DNA from: DAIQRJ01 sp963708795
GTDB taxonomy: Bacteria > Actinomycetota > Actinomycetes > Propionibacteriales > DAIQRJ01
DNA length: 64,000 bases
Direction: 5' to 3'
Assembly (NCBI GenBank): GCA_963708795.1
Contig: CAVPUH010000009.1
Span: forward strand, 248,001 to 312,000
In this document: positions 50,854 to 59,851 of the stretch, piece after piece
Layout of the letters: every line of letters starts with the position of its first letter
Numbering within the stretch: position 1 is the stretch's first letter
Notes under the pieces: model-generated
What the model was told of the DNA's origin: nothing
Database searches by the model: none
What the model saw: the letters and a program-made list of their open reading frames with translations, nothing else
Made by a program: the position numbers and the translations under genes

Positions 50854-51829
50854 TCAGGTGCGGCGGGCCGCCGCTTGCTCGGTCGCCCGGGGGACGACCT
50901 GGTGCAGGTCGCCGACGATGCCGAGGTCGGCCATCTCGAAGATCGGCGCCTGGGGGTCGGTGTTGACGGCGACCACGACCCGCGAGGTCTGCATGCCCGC
51001 CCGGTGCTGGATGGCCCCGGAGATGCCGCAGGCGATGTACACCTGCGGGCTCACGGTCTTCCCGGTCTGGCCGACCTGGTAGGCGTGCGGATACCAGCCT
51101 GCGTCGACGGCCGCACGGGACGCACCCACCGCGCCTCCCAGCGCGTCGGCGAGCGCCTCGATCTCGGCGAAGTTCCCCGCGGCACCGACGCCTCGACCGC
51201 CCGAGACGACGATGCTCGCCTCGGTCAGGTCCGGCCTGCCGGTCGCGGCGCGTGGTGCCCGATCGACGATCGCGCCGCCGGTCGCCGGCAGGGCGGGCAC
51301 CGCCACCTCGTCGACCGCGGGCTCGACCACCGGGAGCGAGCTCCGGGGTGCACGAGTTCGGCTTGACGGTGACGAGGATCACCGACGTCGTCGCCTTGGC
51401 CGTGACGGTGTAGCCACCGGCGAACACCGACTGGGTGGTCACGACGTCACCGTCGACGAGCTCGACGTCGACCGCGTCCGTGATGAGCCCGGCCGACAGG
51501 CGGATGGAGGCACGCGCGGCCAGCTCCTTGCCTTCGAGCGTGGACGGCAGCAGGACGGCCGTCGACCCGGTGTCGGCGACGACCGACTCGAGCACGCGGG
51601 CCTTGTTCGCCACCAGGACGTCGTTGACGGAGGCGTCGGCACAGACGTGCAGGGCGCTGACGCCGAACTCGGCGAGCGCGCCGGCCAACGACGCGGCCTC
51701 GTCGGTGAAGGCCAGGACGGCGATCGTGCCGAGGCGTCGTGCGAGGGTGAGGAGTTCCTGGCTCGGCTTCGTCAGCAGGCCGTCGGCGCCGACGGCCGCG
51801 TCGTCGAGGACGACGAGGACGTCAGTCAT
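50854..51829 (-). CDS. etfA: Electron transfer flavoprotein subunit alpha, frameshifted
   Basis: EtfA binds FAD and passes electrons from acyl-CoA dehydrogenases and similar enzymes to the quinone pool. The repaired protein is 324 aa. The N-terminal domain (VLVVLDDAAVGADGLLTKPS, ALHVCADASVNDV, LLPSTLEGKELAARASIRL) runs to VTVKPNSCT. One extra G within 51345-51348 then shifts to SSLPVVEPAVDEVAV, SIVVSGGRGVGAAGNF and the FAD domain (YQVGQTGKTVSPQVYIACG, ISGAIQHRAGMQTSR, NTDPQAPIFEMADLGIVGDL). A GTG at 51835 overlapping the etfB stop is an alternative start. Confidence 0.93.
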
Positions 51830-51831
51830 GC

Positions 51832-52656
51832 TCACACCGCCCGTTCTTCGACGAGGAAGTCGACCAGGGCGGCGCCGGCTCCCCCGTTGCCGTCGTCCTC
51901 GACCCGCCGCCCGGCGGTGCGCGGTGGTCGAGGTGTCACGGTGACCACGGTCGTCCAGGCAGCGGCGAGACCGACCTCGGCCGGATCCACCCCGATGTCG
52001 GCCAGCGTCCAGGTGGTCACGCCCTTCTTTCGCGCCGCCATGATCGACTTCAGACTCGGATATCGCGGCTGGTTCGCCTGATCGGTCACCGAGACCACGG
52101 CCGGGAGGTGCGCGGTCACGGTGAGCGTGGCCGTCTCGCCGTCTCGCACCGTCGTGACCACCGTGCCGTCGTCACCGCCCAGCGACACGTCGTGGGCCAG
52201 GGTCGCCTGCGGCCAGTCGAGCCGTTCGGCCAGCATCGCCGGGAGAACGGACATCGAGCCGTCGGTCGATGCCATGCCACACAGCACCAGATCGACGGGT
52301 TGGTGGGCGGCCAGCGCCGCGACGGTGGCGGCCAGGACCCGTGAGGTGGCCGGCGCATCGGAACCGGCGATGGCTTCGTCACTCACGTGGACGCCGGCAT
52401 CGGCGCCCATCTGCAGGGCCTTCTTCAGCGCGTCGGCCGCCGCCGGCGGCCCGATGGTCACGGCGGTAACGGTTCCTTCGCCCGCGCCGGCGACGAGGGC
52501 GAGGGCCGCTTCGACGGCGTACTCGTCGAGTTCGCTGCACCGTCCGGTCCCGGCGCTCCGGTCGACGGTGTGGTCGTCGGCGCTGAACACGCGCTCGCCG
52601 GCGGCATCGGGGACGTGCTTCACGGCGACGACGATGTTGAGTGGTCCACGGCTCAC
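51832..52656 (-). CDS. etfB: Electron transfer flavoprotein subunit beta
   Basis: EtfB is the AMP-binding partner of EtfA, 274 aa from the GTG at 52656. Motifs are NIVVAVKHVPD, LDEYAVEAALALV, TIGPPAAADALKKALQMGAD, LVLCGMASTDGSMSVLPAMLAE and the signature VSVTDQANQPRYPSLKSIMAA. It has a longer C-terminal tail (PRPPRTAGRR and onward) than some homologs. etfB precedes etfA, the usual fixA-fixB order. Confidence 0.95.
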   Translation of the reverse strand: MSRGPLNIVVAVKHVPDAAGERVFSADDHTVDRSAGTGRCSELDEYAVEAALALVAGAGEGTVTAVTIGPPAAADALKKALQMGADAGVHVSDEAIAGSDAPATSRVLAATVAALAAHQPVDLVLCGMASTDGSMSVLPAMLAERLDWPQATLAHDVSLGGDDGTVVTTVRDGETATLTVTAHLPAVVSVTDQANQPRYPSLKSIMAARKKGVTTWTLADIGVDPAEVGLAAAWTTVVTVTPRPPRTAGRRVEDDGNGGAGAALVDFLVEERAV

Positions 52657-52750
52657 GGATTCAGCCTGCCACACGGGTTACCGGCCAGTAGCTTGCGGCC
52701 CGCGCGACCACGACCCAGCCCTGAGAAGACCCAGGTCCTGAGAACGACGA

Positions 52751-52789
52751 AGCCGGCCCGGCTGGGCACGAGGCCCAGCCGAACCGGCT
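52751..52789 (-). terminator. Terminator of cspA
   Basis: AGCCGG-ttc-GGCTGGGC closes on GCCCAGCC-ggg-CCGGCT with a 5-nt loop: 14 paired bases with a symmetric internal loop, 37 nt after the cspA stop. Confidence 0.75.
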
Positions 52790-52825
52790 GTTGTCTAGCT
52801 GTGGAGCTGAAGCGAGAAGCGAAGC

Positions 52826-53026
52826 TCAGGCGATGTGAACGTTGTCGGCCTGGACGCCCTTGGGGCCCTGGACGACATCGAACTCGACGCGCTGGTTCTC
52901 TTCCAGCGTGCGGTAGCCATCGGTCTGGATGGCGGAGTAGTGGACGAACACGTCGTCACTACCGTCTACGGCGATGAAGCCGTAGCCCTTTTCAGCGTTG
53001 AACCACTTGACAGTGCCCTGGGCCAT
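52826..53026 (-). CDS. cspA: Cold-shock domain protein (CspA family)
   Basis: This 66-aa single cold-shock OB domain starts MAQGTVKWFNAEKGYGFI (RNP1) and continues DVFVHYSAIQTDGYRTL (RNP2) to VQADNVHIA. It binds single-stranded RNA and acts as an RNA chaperone. The start at 53026 has AAGGGG upstream; the in-frame extension to 53068 is untranslated leader. The 5' region holds a hairpin near the start (53060-53078). Confidence 0.96.
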   Translation of the reverse strand: MAQGTVKWFNAEKGYGFIAVDGSDDVFVHYSAIQTDGYRTLEENQRVEFDVVQGPKGVQADNVHIA

Positions 53027-53059
53027 GTTGCTTGGTCCCCTTTTGGTGACGGATGGCAA

Positions 53060-53078
53060 CCCGCACACCTCGTGCGGG
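53060..53078 (-). promoter_or_regulatory. Hairpin in the cspA 5' untranslated region
   Basis: CCCGCAC/GTGCGGG, a perfect 7-bp stem with a 5-nt loop, ends 33 nt upstream of the cspA ATG. The cspA/glgX intergenic region (53027-53302) otherwise shows only a possible -10 (TAGCGT, 53190-53195) and two GTAATGC copies. Confidence 0.45.
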
Positions 53079-53302
53079 CTGAGTCGTCACGAGCGCCTTC
53101 AAGCCTGAAAACACCCGCATTACGTTCCGCGGGCGTGAAGACCAACTGTTTGGACCACACTTCTTGGAACTGCATTACGACTGAGAAGAACGCTACCACG
53201 CACCTGGGCCGCTTCGCTGCCGTGTGTGCCCGCGAGTCGACACCGCGCGACCGACGGGCTCCCGTCACGGGGTCGTCACACCGTTCCCGCCACACTGTGC
53301 GG

Positions 53303-55486
53303 GTGCCCTCCTCGTCTCACCCGCCGGCACTCGGTGCACACGTCACCGCCGCGGGCGCCGATTTCGCCGTCCGCTCGGCGTTCGCCACCGCGATGTGGCT
53401 ATGTCTCATCGACCCCGCGGACACGGCTTCGCGGGGTCGACAGGAAGCCGTCGACGGTGGTGCCTGGGTCGAGCGGCGCCACCGGATGCATCGGGTCGGC
53501 GACGACGTGTGGACCGCGCACATCCCCGACCTGGCGCCCGGGCAGCACTACGGCTTCCGCGCCGACGGCCCGTGGGACCCGTCGGCCGGCCACTGGTTCA
53601 ACCCGGCCAAGCTGCTCATGGATCCCTACGCTCACGGCGTGGACGGCGAGCTGACGTTCGGGCCCTCGGTCACCACCTACGCCGACCACGACTTCGGCCC
53701 GCACGCACGACGGTGTGCACTCGATTCGATCGATGCCGTGCCGCACGCCGTGCTCGTCGACCCGGCAGCGTCCGCCCCCGGCCGCCGGGCGGCTGCCACC
53801 CGTCCCCAGGTGGCGTGGCCCGAGACCGTGATCTATGAGATGCACGTGCGTGGGTTCACGAAACTGCACCCGCAGGTACCCGAACGTCTTCGGGGCACCT
53901 ATGCCGGGTTGGCCACGCCGGCCGTCCTCGACCACCTGCTGGCACTCGGGGTGACGAGCGTGGAACTGCTGCCCGTGCACCAGTTGTGCAGCGAGCCGGC
54001 GGTGAGCGCGCGCGGCATGACCAACTACTGGGGCTACAACGCGCTCGCGTTCTCCTCGCCGCACAACGGGTACGCGCTGGCCCGGGACGCCTCCGCCCGC
54101 TTGTCGGAGTTCGGCGAGATGGTCTCCACGTTCCACGACGCCGGGCTCGAAGTGCTCCTCGACGTCGTCTACAACCACACCTGCGAAGGTCCCCCCGGCG
54201 GTCCCACGCTGTCGCTGCGCGGGCTCGACAACCGCACCTACTACCGCCACGTCCCGGGCGACCCGTCCCGCTACTACGACGTCACGGGCACCGGCAACAG
54301 CCTGTTCTTCGGGCAGCCCGCCACGGACGAGCTGGTGCTGGACTCGCTGCGCTGGTGGCTCCGTGAGACCGGCGTGGACGGGTTCCGGTTCGATCTCGTC
54401 TCCACGCTCGCCCGCACCGATCCGCACGACCCGTCGGTCGTCGATCCGCACCGCGGCCTCGTGCAGGCCATCGCGGCCGATCCGGAGATCGGCGCGGCCA
54501 AGCTGATCGCCGAACCCTGGGACATCGGCCCGAACGGGTATCAGGTTGCTGAGTTCCCGGCCGGTTGGACGGAATGGAACGACCGCTACCGGGACTGCCT
54601 CCGAAGCTACTGGCGCGGCACCTCCCACGGGGTGCGGGAACTGGCCACCCGGATCAGCGGCTCGTCGGACTTCTACGCCGACGACGGGAGGCACCCGACG
54701 GCCTCGATCAACTTCATCACCGCACACGACGGCTTCACCCTGCGCGATCTCGTGAGTTACGACCACAAGCACAACGAGGCGAATCTCGAGCACAACAACG
54801 ACGGCAACAACGACAACCGGTCGTCGAACCACGGGGTGGAGGGTGAGACGGCCGATCGGCGGATCGTCGAGGCGCGCCTGCGCACCGCGCGGGCCATGGC
54901 CGGCTCGTTGCTGCTGTCGACCGGCGTCCCGATGATCACCGCCGGCGACGAGTCCTGGCGCACCCAGCACGGGAACAACAACCCGTACTGCCAGGACAAC
55001 GAGATCTCCTGGCTGGACTGGGACACCGGCGCCGACGGCCGCGAGCTGACCGGGTGGTTCACCGACGTCCTGGCCCTGCGTCGGCGCCATCCCGTCCTGC
55101 GGCAGGCCCACTTCTTCACGGGATCCAGTGACGACCACGGCGTCAAGGACCTGGCCTGGTTCGCCGCGTCCGGTGCAGAGCTGACCGACGCGAACTGGCA
55201 TGACGACGGGCTGCGGGTCATCGGAGCCCTGCTCGCCGACGAACCCGACCTGATGTGGTGGCTCAACGGGAGCGAGCAGGACGCGCAGGTGCTGCTCCCC
55301 GATGTGAACCAGAACAGGCGATACCGGCTGCTCGCCGACAGCGCGACCGGCCGGGTCCACCTCACCGGTGGCCCGATGTGGGCGGCCGCGACCCCGGTCA
55401 CCCTGCCGGCGCGGTCGTTCGTCCTGCTGGCCGCCGAGCCGCACTCAGCCCCCGGCGACGACGGCCGGGTTCTCAGCTCTCGATGA
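53303..55486 (+). CDS. glgX: Glycogen debranching enzyme (GlgX, GH13)
   Basis: GlgX removes alpha-1,6 branches from phosphorylase-limit glycogen. It is 727 aa. An N-terminal CBM48/isoamylase domain (PALGAHVTAAGADFAVRS, HYGFRADGPWDPSAGHWFNPAKLLMDPYA, abbreviated) precedes the GH13 barrel: YEMHVRGFTKLHPQVPE, NYWGYNALAFSSPHNGY, LLDVVYNHTCEG, GVDGFRFDLVSTLART (nucleophile Asp), AAKLIAEPWDIGPNGYQ (acid Glu) and SINFITAHDGFTLRDLV (third Asp). GDESWRTQHGNNNPYCQDN is GlgX-specific. The start may be GTG 53303 or GTG 53297. Its last 14 nt overlap the convergent gene at 55473. Confidence 0.95.
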   Translation: MPSSSHPPALGAHVTAAGADFAVRSAFATAMWLCLIDPADTASRGRQEAVDGGAWVERRHRMHRVGDDVWTAHIPDLAPGQHYGFRADGPWDPSAGHWFNPAKLLMDPYAHGVDGELTFGPSVTTYADHDFGPHARRCALDSIDAVPHAVLVDPAASAPGRRAAATRPQVAWPETVIYEMHVRGFTKLHPQVPERLRGTYAGLATPAVLDHLLALGVTSVELLPVHQLCSEPAVSARGMTNYWGYNALAFSSPHNGYALARDASARLSEFGEMVSTFHDAGLEVLLDVVYNHTCEGPPGGPTLSLRGLDNRTYYRHVPGDPSRYYDVTGTGNSLFFGQPATDELVLDSLRWWLRETGVDGFRFDLVSTLARTDPHDPSVVDPHRGLVQAIAADPEIGAAKLIAEPWDIGPNGYQVAEFPAGWTEWNDRYRDCLRSYWRGTSHGVRELATRISGSSDFYADDGRHPTASINFITAHDGFTLRDLVSYDHKHNEANLEHNNDGNNDNRSSNHGVEGETADRRIVEARLRTARAMAGSLLLSTGVPMITAGDESWRTQHGNNNPYCQDNEISWLDWDTGADGRELTGWFTDVLALRRRHPVLRQAHFFTGSSDDHGVKDLAWFAASGAELTDANWHDDGLRVIGALLADEPDLMWWLNGSEQDAQVLLPDVNQNRRYRLLADSATGRVHLTGGPMWAAATPVTLPARSFVLLAAEPHSAPGDDGRVLSSR

Positions 55487-57020
55487 AGAAGGTCGACACC
55501 GCGTGCCGGATCGCGGCGAACCGGTCCGGCGGCGCCGCTCCCACCACTCCGTGCGCGGGCACGAGGCTGTTCCAGGCATCCACGAACTCCTGCCCGTAGC
55601 GATGGCCGTGGCCCGACGGGATCGCGTAGGCCGCGGCCATGTCGGCCGTGGCCTGCCAGAACGAGACGAACGGGTACCACCGCCCGTGCCACTGGGCCGT
55701 CGGACCGAACAGCAGCCGCGGCGACCAGACCGCCACCGGGTCGTCGTCGTGGACGAGCCGCACCTGATCCGCCGCCGTCGCCGCAGGCGCGTCGGCCGGC
55801 ACGCCCACCCACAGACCCGCGTCGCCGCCGTCCTCGCCCGTGGTCAGTGAACTCAGCGCCGCCAGTGCTCCCAGGCTCTCTCCGTAGAGGATCAGGCGGG
55901 GCGCCGACGTTCCCCCTCCGCCGGCCCGCACGGAACTGCCGACCGCACCGACGAGCGCCTGGCTGGTCGCGCGGGCAGCGCCGAGTCCGCGCAGGTACTC
56001 CTGCCAACTCGGCACGTCGGAGTACTGCACCGCGACGGTGGCGACGTCCCCGCCGTAGAGGAATTCCAGCGCCGCCGGCGCCGCCGGGTTCACCCAGCCC
56101 GAGCCGGTGGGGACCGTGAGCACGATCGCGGCCCGTCGGAGGGCGCCCGTACGCCGCAGTTCGTCGACGGCCAGCGCCGCCCGCTGCGACGGCGTCGGCG
56201 CACTCGCCAGGCCGACGTAGACGCGAATCGGCTCGACCGCGGGGCGGCCGGTCACGGCCCTGATCTCGGCCGTACTCGGGCCGCCGGCGACGAACTCCTG
56301 TCCCTTCGCACCGAGCGAGGCCCACGGCACGGCCGAGCCGACGCCGCCGGCACGCACAGCGGATCGCGCGTCGACGCTCGCATGCCAGTCCGCGGCCGCG
56401 GCCGGCGCGCGGCTCGGCAGCTGCGGGGTGTCCGCACCGACCACCGGGACGATCGCCACCACCGCCACCATCGCGATCACCCGGGTGCGGACTCGCGAGC
56501 GCCGCAGCCAGCCGAGGATTCGGCGCGCGGTAGAACGGATGCCACGACCGATCAGCACGAGCGCAGCCGCTACCGCCGCGCCGACCGCAGCGGCCTCGAG
56601 CGTCCCGTAGAGAGGTGGGGGCGGCCCGTCGCTCCGCGCGGCCAGCTGAAGACCGGCGAGCTGGCCGGCCACCATCGCGGCGACGAAACCGATCGCCAGG
56701 GCGATACGGGCGGCCGCACCCATCCAGGTACCCGTGCCGCGGCGGGCGGCGTGGCGGCCCTGCCGGGGTGGTCCGAGCACGCGCGAGCGAAGGTGCGCCA
56801 CGGCCCAGGCGAGCGCCACGAAGGCGGCGTAGGTGTGGACCATCACGACCCCGGTGAAGATCCCCTGGATCCACGGAGTCCGCGGCAACAACGTCGGGAC
56901 CAGCGACAGCTCGCCGGCCAGCACCGCGAGCATGGCCGGCACGGTGGCGGGCATCCAGCGGGCCGGCGCGCGGCTCGATCGGGCGGCCCGAATCGACGCG
57001 GGGAAGGCGATGCTGGTCAC
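55473..57020 (-). CDS. Membrane alpha/beta-hydrolase (Abhydrolase_9 family)
   Basis: This 515-aa protein has an N-terminal membrane region of about four to five helices (to residue ~190), a linker, and an extracytoplasmic alpha/beta-hydrolase domain. The linker VDARSAVRAGGVGSAVPWASLGAKGQEFVAGGP (abbreviated) and YVGLASAPTPSQRAALAVDELRR match the Abhydrolase_9 pattern. The nucleophile elbow is LILYGESLGALAAL (Gly-Glu-Ser). YDDDP-type HDDDPVAVWSPRLLFG and SGHGHRYGQEFVDAW carry the likely Asp and His. The substrate is unknown. The GTG at 57020 is preferred over an upstream ATG that adds 25 residues of poor sequence. Confidence 0.85.
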   Translation of the reverse strand: MTSIAFPASIRAARSSRAPARWMPATVPAMLAVLAGELSLVPTLLPRTPWIQGIFTGVVMVHTYAAFVALAWAVAHLRSRVLGPPRQGRHAARRGTGTWMGAAARIALAIGFVAAMVAGQLAGLQLAARSDGPPPPLYGTLEAAAVGAAVAAALVLIGRGIRSTARRILGWLRRSRVRTRVIAMVAVVAIVPVVGADTPQLPSRAPAAAADWHASVDARSAVRAGGVGSAVPWASLGAKGQEFVAGGPSTAEIRAVTGRPAVEPIRVYVGLASAPTPSQRAALAVDELRRTGALRRAAIVLTVPTGSGWVNPAAPAALEFLYGGDVATVAVQYSDVPSWQEYLRGLGAARATSQALVGAVGSSVRAGGGGTSAPRLILYGESLGALAALSSLTTGEDGGDAGLWVGVPADAPAATAADQVRLVHDDDPVAVWSPRLLFGPTAQWHGRWYPFVSFWQATADMAAAYAIPSGHGHRYGQEFVDAWNSLVPAHGVVGAAPPDRFAAIRHAVSTFFIES

Positions 57021-57095
57021 GACTACGACGCTACTGGGCCTCACGCGTGCGACGAGGGGGATACCGCCCGGATCCGACCCGGACCAGACCCCCAC

Positions 57096-57123
57096 GCCCG
57101 GGTAGGGGATTCCCTACCCGGGC
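57096..57123 (-). terminator. Terminator of glgP
   Basis: A perfect 12-bp stem (GCCCGGGTAGGG / CCCTACCCGGGC) with a GATT loop lies 7 nt past the glgP stop. Confidence 0.8.
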
Positions 57124-57129
57124 AGCAGG

Positions 57130-59709
57130 TCAGCTGTCCTGGGGCGAGACGGCGAGACCCATCTCGGCCGGGCCGGCGAGCCAGGCATGTGACGGCACCA
57201 CGCGGACCGTGTACCCGAACGGCCCGGTCCGGTCGGCCGCGACGTCGCCGGCGAACCGGTACCGGCCACCGTCGAAGGCCTCGTCCAGCTTGAGCGACAC
57301 GGCCCGCTGATCGTGGAGGTCGTCCTGTTCGTCGACCCGGCCGGTGAGAACCGTGACGTCGACGTCCGCCGGCGTCAGTGAGCCGAGCCGGACGTAGGTC
57401 GTGACCCCGAACGAGCCGCCCAGTTGGACGTTCTCGTCGGCGAGCTCGGACTCGACGTGCTCGACGGCGACCTCCGACCAGTGCGTCCGGATCCGGTGCT
57501 TCCAGGCGGCGAGCTCGCGGGCACCGTCGAAGGAGGAGTTCAAGACCCTCGAACTGACCGCAGCCGGCGTGTAGAGACGTTCGACGTACTCCCCGACCAT
57601 CCGCGTCGCCTGGGCGAGCGGGCCGAGTGACGTCCAGGTGTGTCGCACCATCTCGAGCCAGCGGGACGGGAGCCCGGAACCGCTGCGGTCGTAGAACCGC
57701 GGCGCGACCTGGTTCTCGATGAGGTCGTAGAGGGCATGCGCCTCGATGTCGTCGCGCCGGTCCTGATCGTCGACGACGGTGGCGGACGGGATGGCCCAGC
57801 CGTTGTCGCCGTCGAACCACTCGTCCCACCAGCCGTCGCGGATGGACAGGTTCAGTCCGCCGTTGAGAGCTGCCTTCATCCCGGAGGTCCCGCACGCCTC
57901 GAGCGGGCGCAGCGGGTTGTTCAGCCACACGTCGACGCCGGCGACGAGCGGAGCGGCGAGGCGCATGTCGTAGTCGGGCAGGAACACCAGCCGTTTACGC
58001 ACTGCTCGCTCGTCGGAGAACCGCACGAGCTGCTGAATGAGCTGTTTTCCGCCCTCGTCGGCCGGGTGCGACTTCCCCGCGACGACGATCTGCACGGGAC
58101 GATCCGGGTCGTTGAGAAGCGCGGCGAGCCGTTCCGGGTCACGCAGCATCAGCGTCAGGCGCTTGTAGGACGGCACCCGCCGGGCGAAACCGATCGTCAG
58201 CACGTCCGGGTCGAGCGCGTTCTCCACCCAGCCCAGCTCAGCGGGTGAAGCTCCGCGGGCTTCCCACGACGCGCGCAGGCGGGCTCGCGCGTCCCCGACC
58301 AGATGCGATCGCAGCGTCCGGCGCAGCGACCAGATCTGCTCGTCGGGCAGCGCGGCCAGATCGGCGAACGCGGCCTCGGGCTCGGTCTCGGCATGTTCGG
58401 TCTCGCGTCCGACCGCGGCGAACAGCTCCGGCGACATCCAGGTCGGCGCGTGGACGCCGTTGGTGACCGAGCTGATCGGCACCTCAGAGGTGTCGAAGCC
58501 GGGCCAGAGCCCGGCGAACATCCCGCGGCTCACTTCGCCGTGGAGGAGGCTGACGCCGTTCGCCCGCTGGCCCAGCCGCAGGCCCATGACGGCCATGTTG
58601 AACACCGACGGGTCCCCGCCGGGATAGTCCTCGGCTCCGAGCGCGACCACCCGGTCGACCGGGACGCCGTCTGCGGCGATGTCGGTGCCGCCACCGAAGT
58701 GCTGCTCGATCAGCTCGCGCGGGAAGCGGTCGATGCCGGCAGGCACCGGCGTGTGCGTCGTGAACACGGTGCCGGCCCGGGTGATCTCCAGCGCGGCGGC
58801 GAAGTCGAGGCCGTGGTCGGCGATGTACTCGCGGATCCGCTCGACACCGAGGAAGCCGGCGTGGCCCTCGTTCGTGTGGAAGACCTCGGGGGCGGGGCTG
58901 TCGGTGATCCGGCAGTAGGTGCGGAGAGCGCGGACGCCGCCGACCCCGAGGAGGAGTTCCTGGAGGAGCCGGTGCTCGGCGTTGCCGCCGTACAGGCGAT
59001 CGGTGACCTCGCGTTCGGCGGGCTCGTTCTCCTCGACCGCCGAGTCGAGCATCAGCAGCGGGACGCGGCCCACGGCAGCCAGCCAGATCGCGGCGTGCAG
59101 GACGCGGCCACCCGGCAGCCCGACCCGAACGCGCGCCGCGCTGCCGTCGGTCTCCCGGAGCAGGGTCAGCGGCGTGTTGTCGGGGTCGGTGACCGCGTAC
59201 CGCTCCTGCTGCCAGCCCTCGTGGCTGAGGGACTGCTTGAAGTACCCGTTGCGGTAGAGGAGCCCGACGGCGATCAGCGGGACGCCGAGGTCGCTCGCCG
59301 CCTTGAGGTGGTCGCCGGCCAGGATGCCCAGGCCGCCGGAGTACTGGGGCAGGGTGGCGTCGACGCCGAACTCAGGGGAGAAGTAGCCGATGGCGGCGGG
59401 CTTGTCGCCCTCGAGCCGGCCGAACCACTTCTCATCCGCCAGGTAGCTCGTCAGGTCCGCGTGGGCCGAGTCGACCCGCGCGACGTACTCGGGGTCGGCC
59501 GCGAGGTCCGCGAGCCGCTCGCGGCTCGCCTGACCGAGGACCGCGACCGGATCGTGGTCGCTGCTGGTCCACGTCTGCGGGTCGATCGTCGCGAACAGGT
59601 CCTGCGTCGGCGGATGCCAGGACCATCGGAGGTTGCCGGCAAGTTCGGTCAAGGCGGAGAGTGCCGGCGGGAGAACAGGCCGCACGGTCAGTCGTCGGAA
59701 GGCGCGCAC
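57130..59709 (-). CDS. glgP: Alpha-glucan (glycogen/maltodextrin) phosphorylase
   Basis: GlgP releases glucose-1-phosphate from linear alpha-1,4-glucan. It is 859 aa, the actinobacterial short form with a DUF3417 N-terminus (RRLTVRPVLPPALSALTELA, NLRWSWHPPTQDLFATID). Further motifs are AIGYFSPEFGVDATLPQYSG, GGLGILAGDHLKAASDLGVP, FHTNEGHAGFLGVERI, TTHTPVPAGIDRFP, GFARRVPSYKR and the PLP-lysine region EACGTSGMKAALNGGLNLS. The GTG at 59709 has TACGGT 7 nt upstream. It diverges from glgE across a 142-nt control region containing a MalR-like palindrome. Confidence 0.95.
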   Translation of the reverse strand: MRAFRRLTVRPVLPPALSALTELAGNLRWSWHPPTQDLFATIDPQTWTSSDHDPVAVLGQASRERLADLAADPEYVARVDSAHADLTSYLADEKWFGRLEGDKPAAIGYFSPEFGVDATLPQYSGGLGILAGDHLKAASDLGVPLIAVGLLYRNGYFKQSLSHEGWQQERYAVTDPDNTPLTLLRETDGSAARVRVGLPGGRVLHAAIWLAAVGRVPLLMLDSAVEENEPAEREVTDRLYGGNAEHRLLQELLLGVGGVRALRTYCRITDSPAPEVFHTNEGHAGFLGVERIREYIADHGLDFAAALEITRAGTVFTTHTPVPAGIDRFPRELIEQHFGGGTDIAADGVPVDRVVALGAEDYPGGDPSVFNMAVMGLRLGQRANGVSLLHGEVSRGMFAGLWPGFDTSEVPISSVTNGVHAPTWMSPELFAAVGRETEHAETEPEAAFADLAALPDEQIWSLRRTLRSHLVGDARARLRASWEARGASPAELGWVENALDPDVLTIGFARRVPSYKRLTLMLRDPERLAALLNDPDRPVQIVVAGKSHPADEGGKQLIQQLVRFSDERAVRKRLVFLPDYDMRLAAPLVAGVDVWLNNPLRPLEACGTSGMKAALNGGLNLSIRDGWWDEWFDGDNGWAIPSATVVDDQDRRDDIEAHALYDLIENQVAPRFYDRSGSGLPSRWLEMVRHTWTSLGPLAQATRMVGEYVERLYTPAAVSSRVLNSSFDGARELAAWKHRIRTHWSEVAVEHVESELADENVQLGGSFGVTTYVRLGSLTPADVDVTVLTGRVDEQDDLHDQRAVSLKLDEAFDGGRYRFAGDVAADRTGPFGYTVRVVPSHAWLAGPAEMGLAVSPQDS

Positions 59710-59716
59710 TCGGAGA

Positions 59717-59722
59717 ACCGTA
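59717..59722 (-). promoter_or_regulatory. Candidate leaderless -10 element of glgP
   Basis: TACGGT lies 7 nt before the glgP GTG. Confidence 0.45.
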
Positions 59723-59762
59723 CTTGTCCGATTGAGCAGATGACAGCCAGAGTCGGTAATGA

Positions 59763-59776
59763 TGCAAGAACTTGCA
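59763..59776. promoter_or_regulatory. MalR-like LacI-family operator between glgP and glgE
   Basis: TGCAAGAACTTGCA is a perfect 14-bp palindrome in the divergent promoter region. The CTTGCA half-site matches the type bound by MalR-like LacI regulators in streptomycetes (from memory). It lies 53 nt before glgP and 75 nt before glgE, so one regulator could control both. Confidence 0.6.
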
Positions 59777-59838
59777 CGAACCGTGACACGAGCCGTTCGA
59801 TGCACAGAGTCCGACTTTCGACGGCACGGGAACCTCGG

Positions 59839-59844
59839 TACGTT
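59839..59844 (+). promoter_or_regulatory. Candidate leaderless -10 element of glgE
   Basis: TACGTT lies 7 nt before the GTG at 59852. Confidence 0.45.
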
Positions 59845-59851
59845 CGACGGT

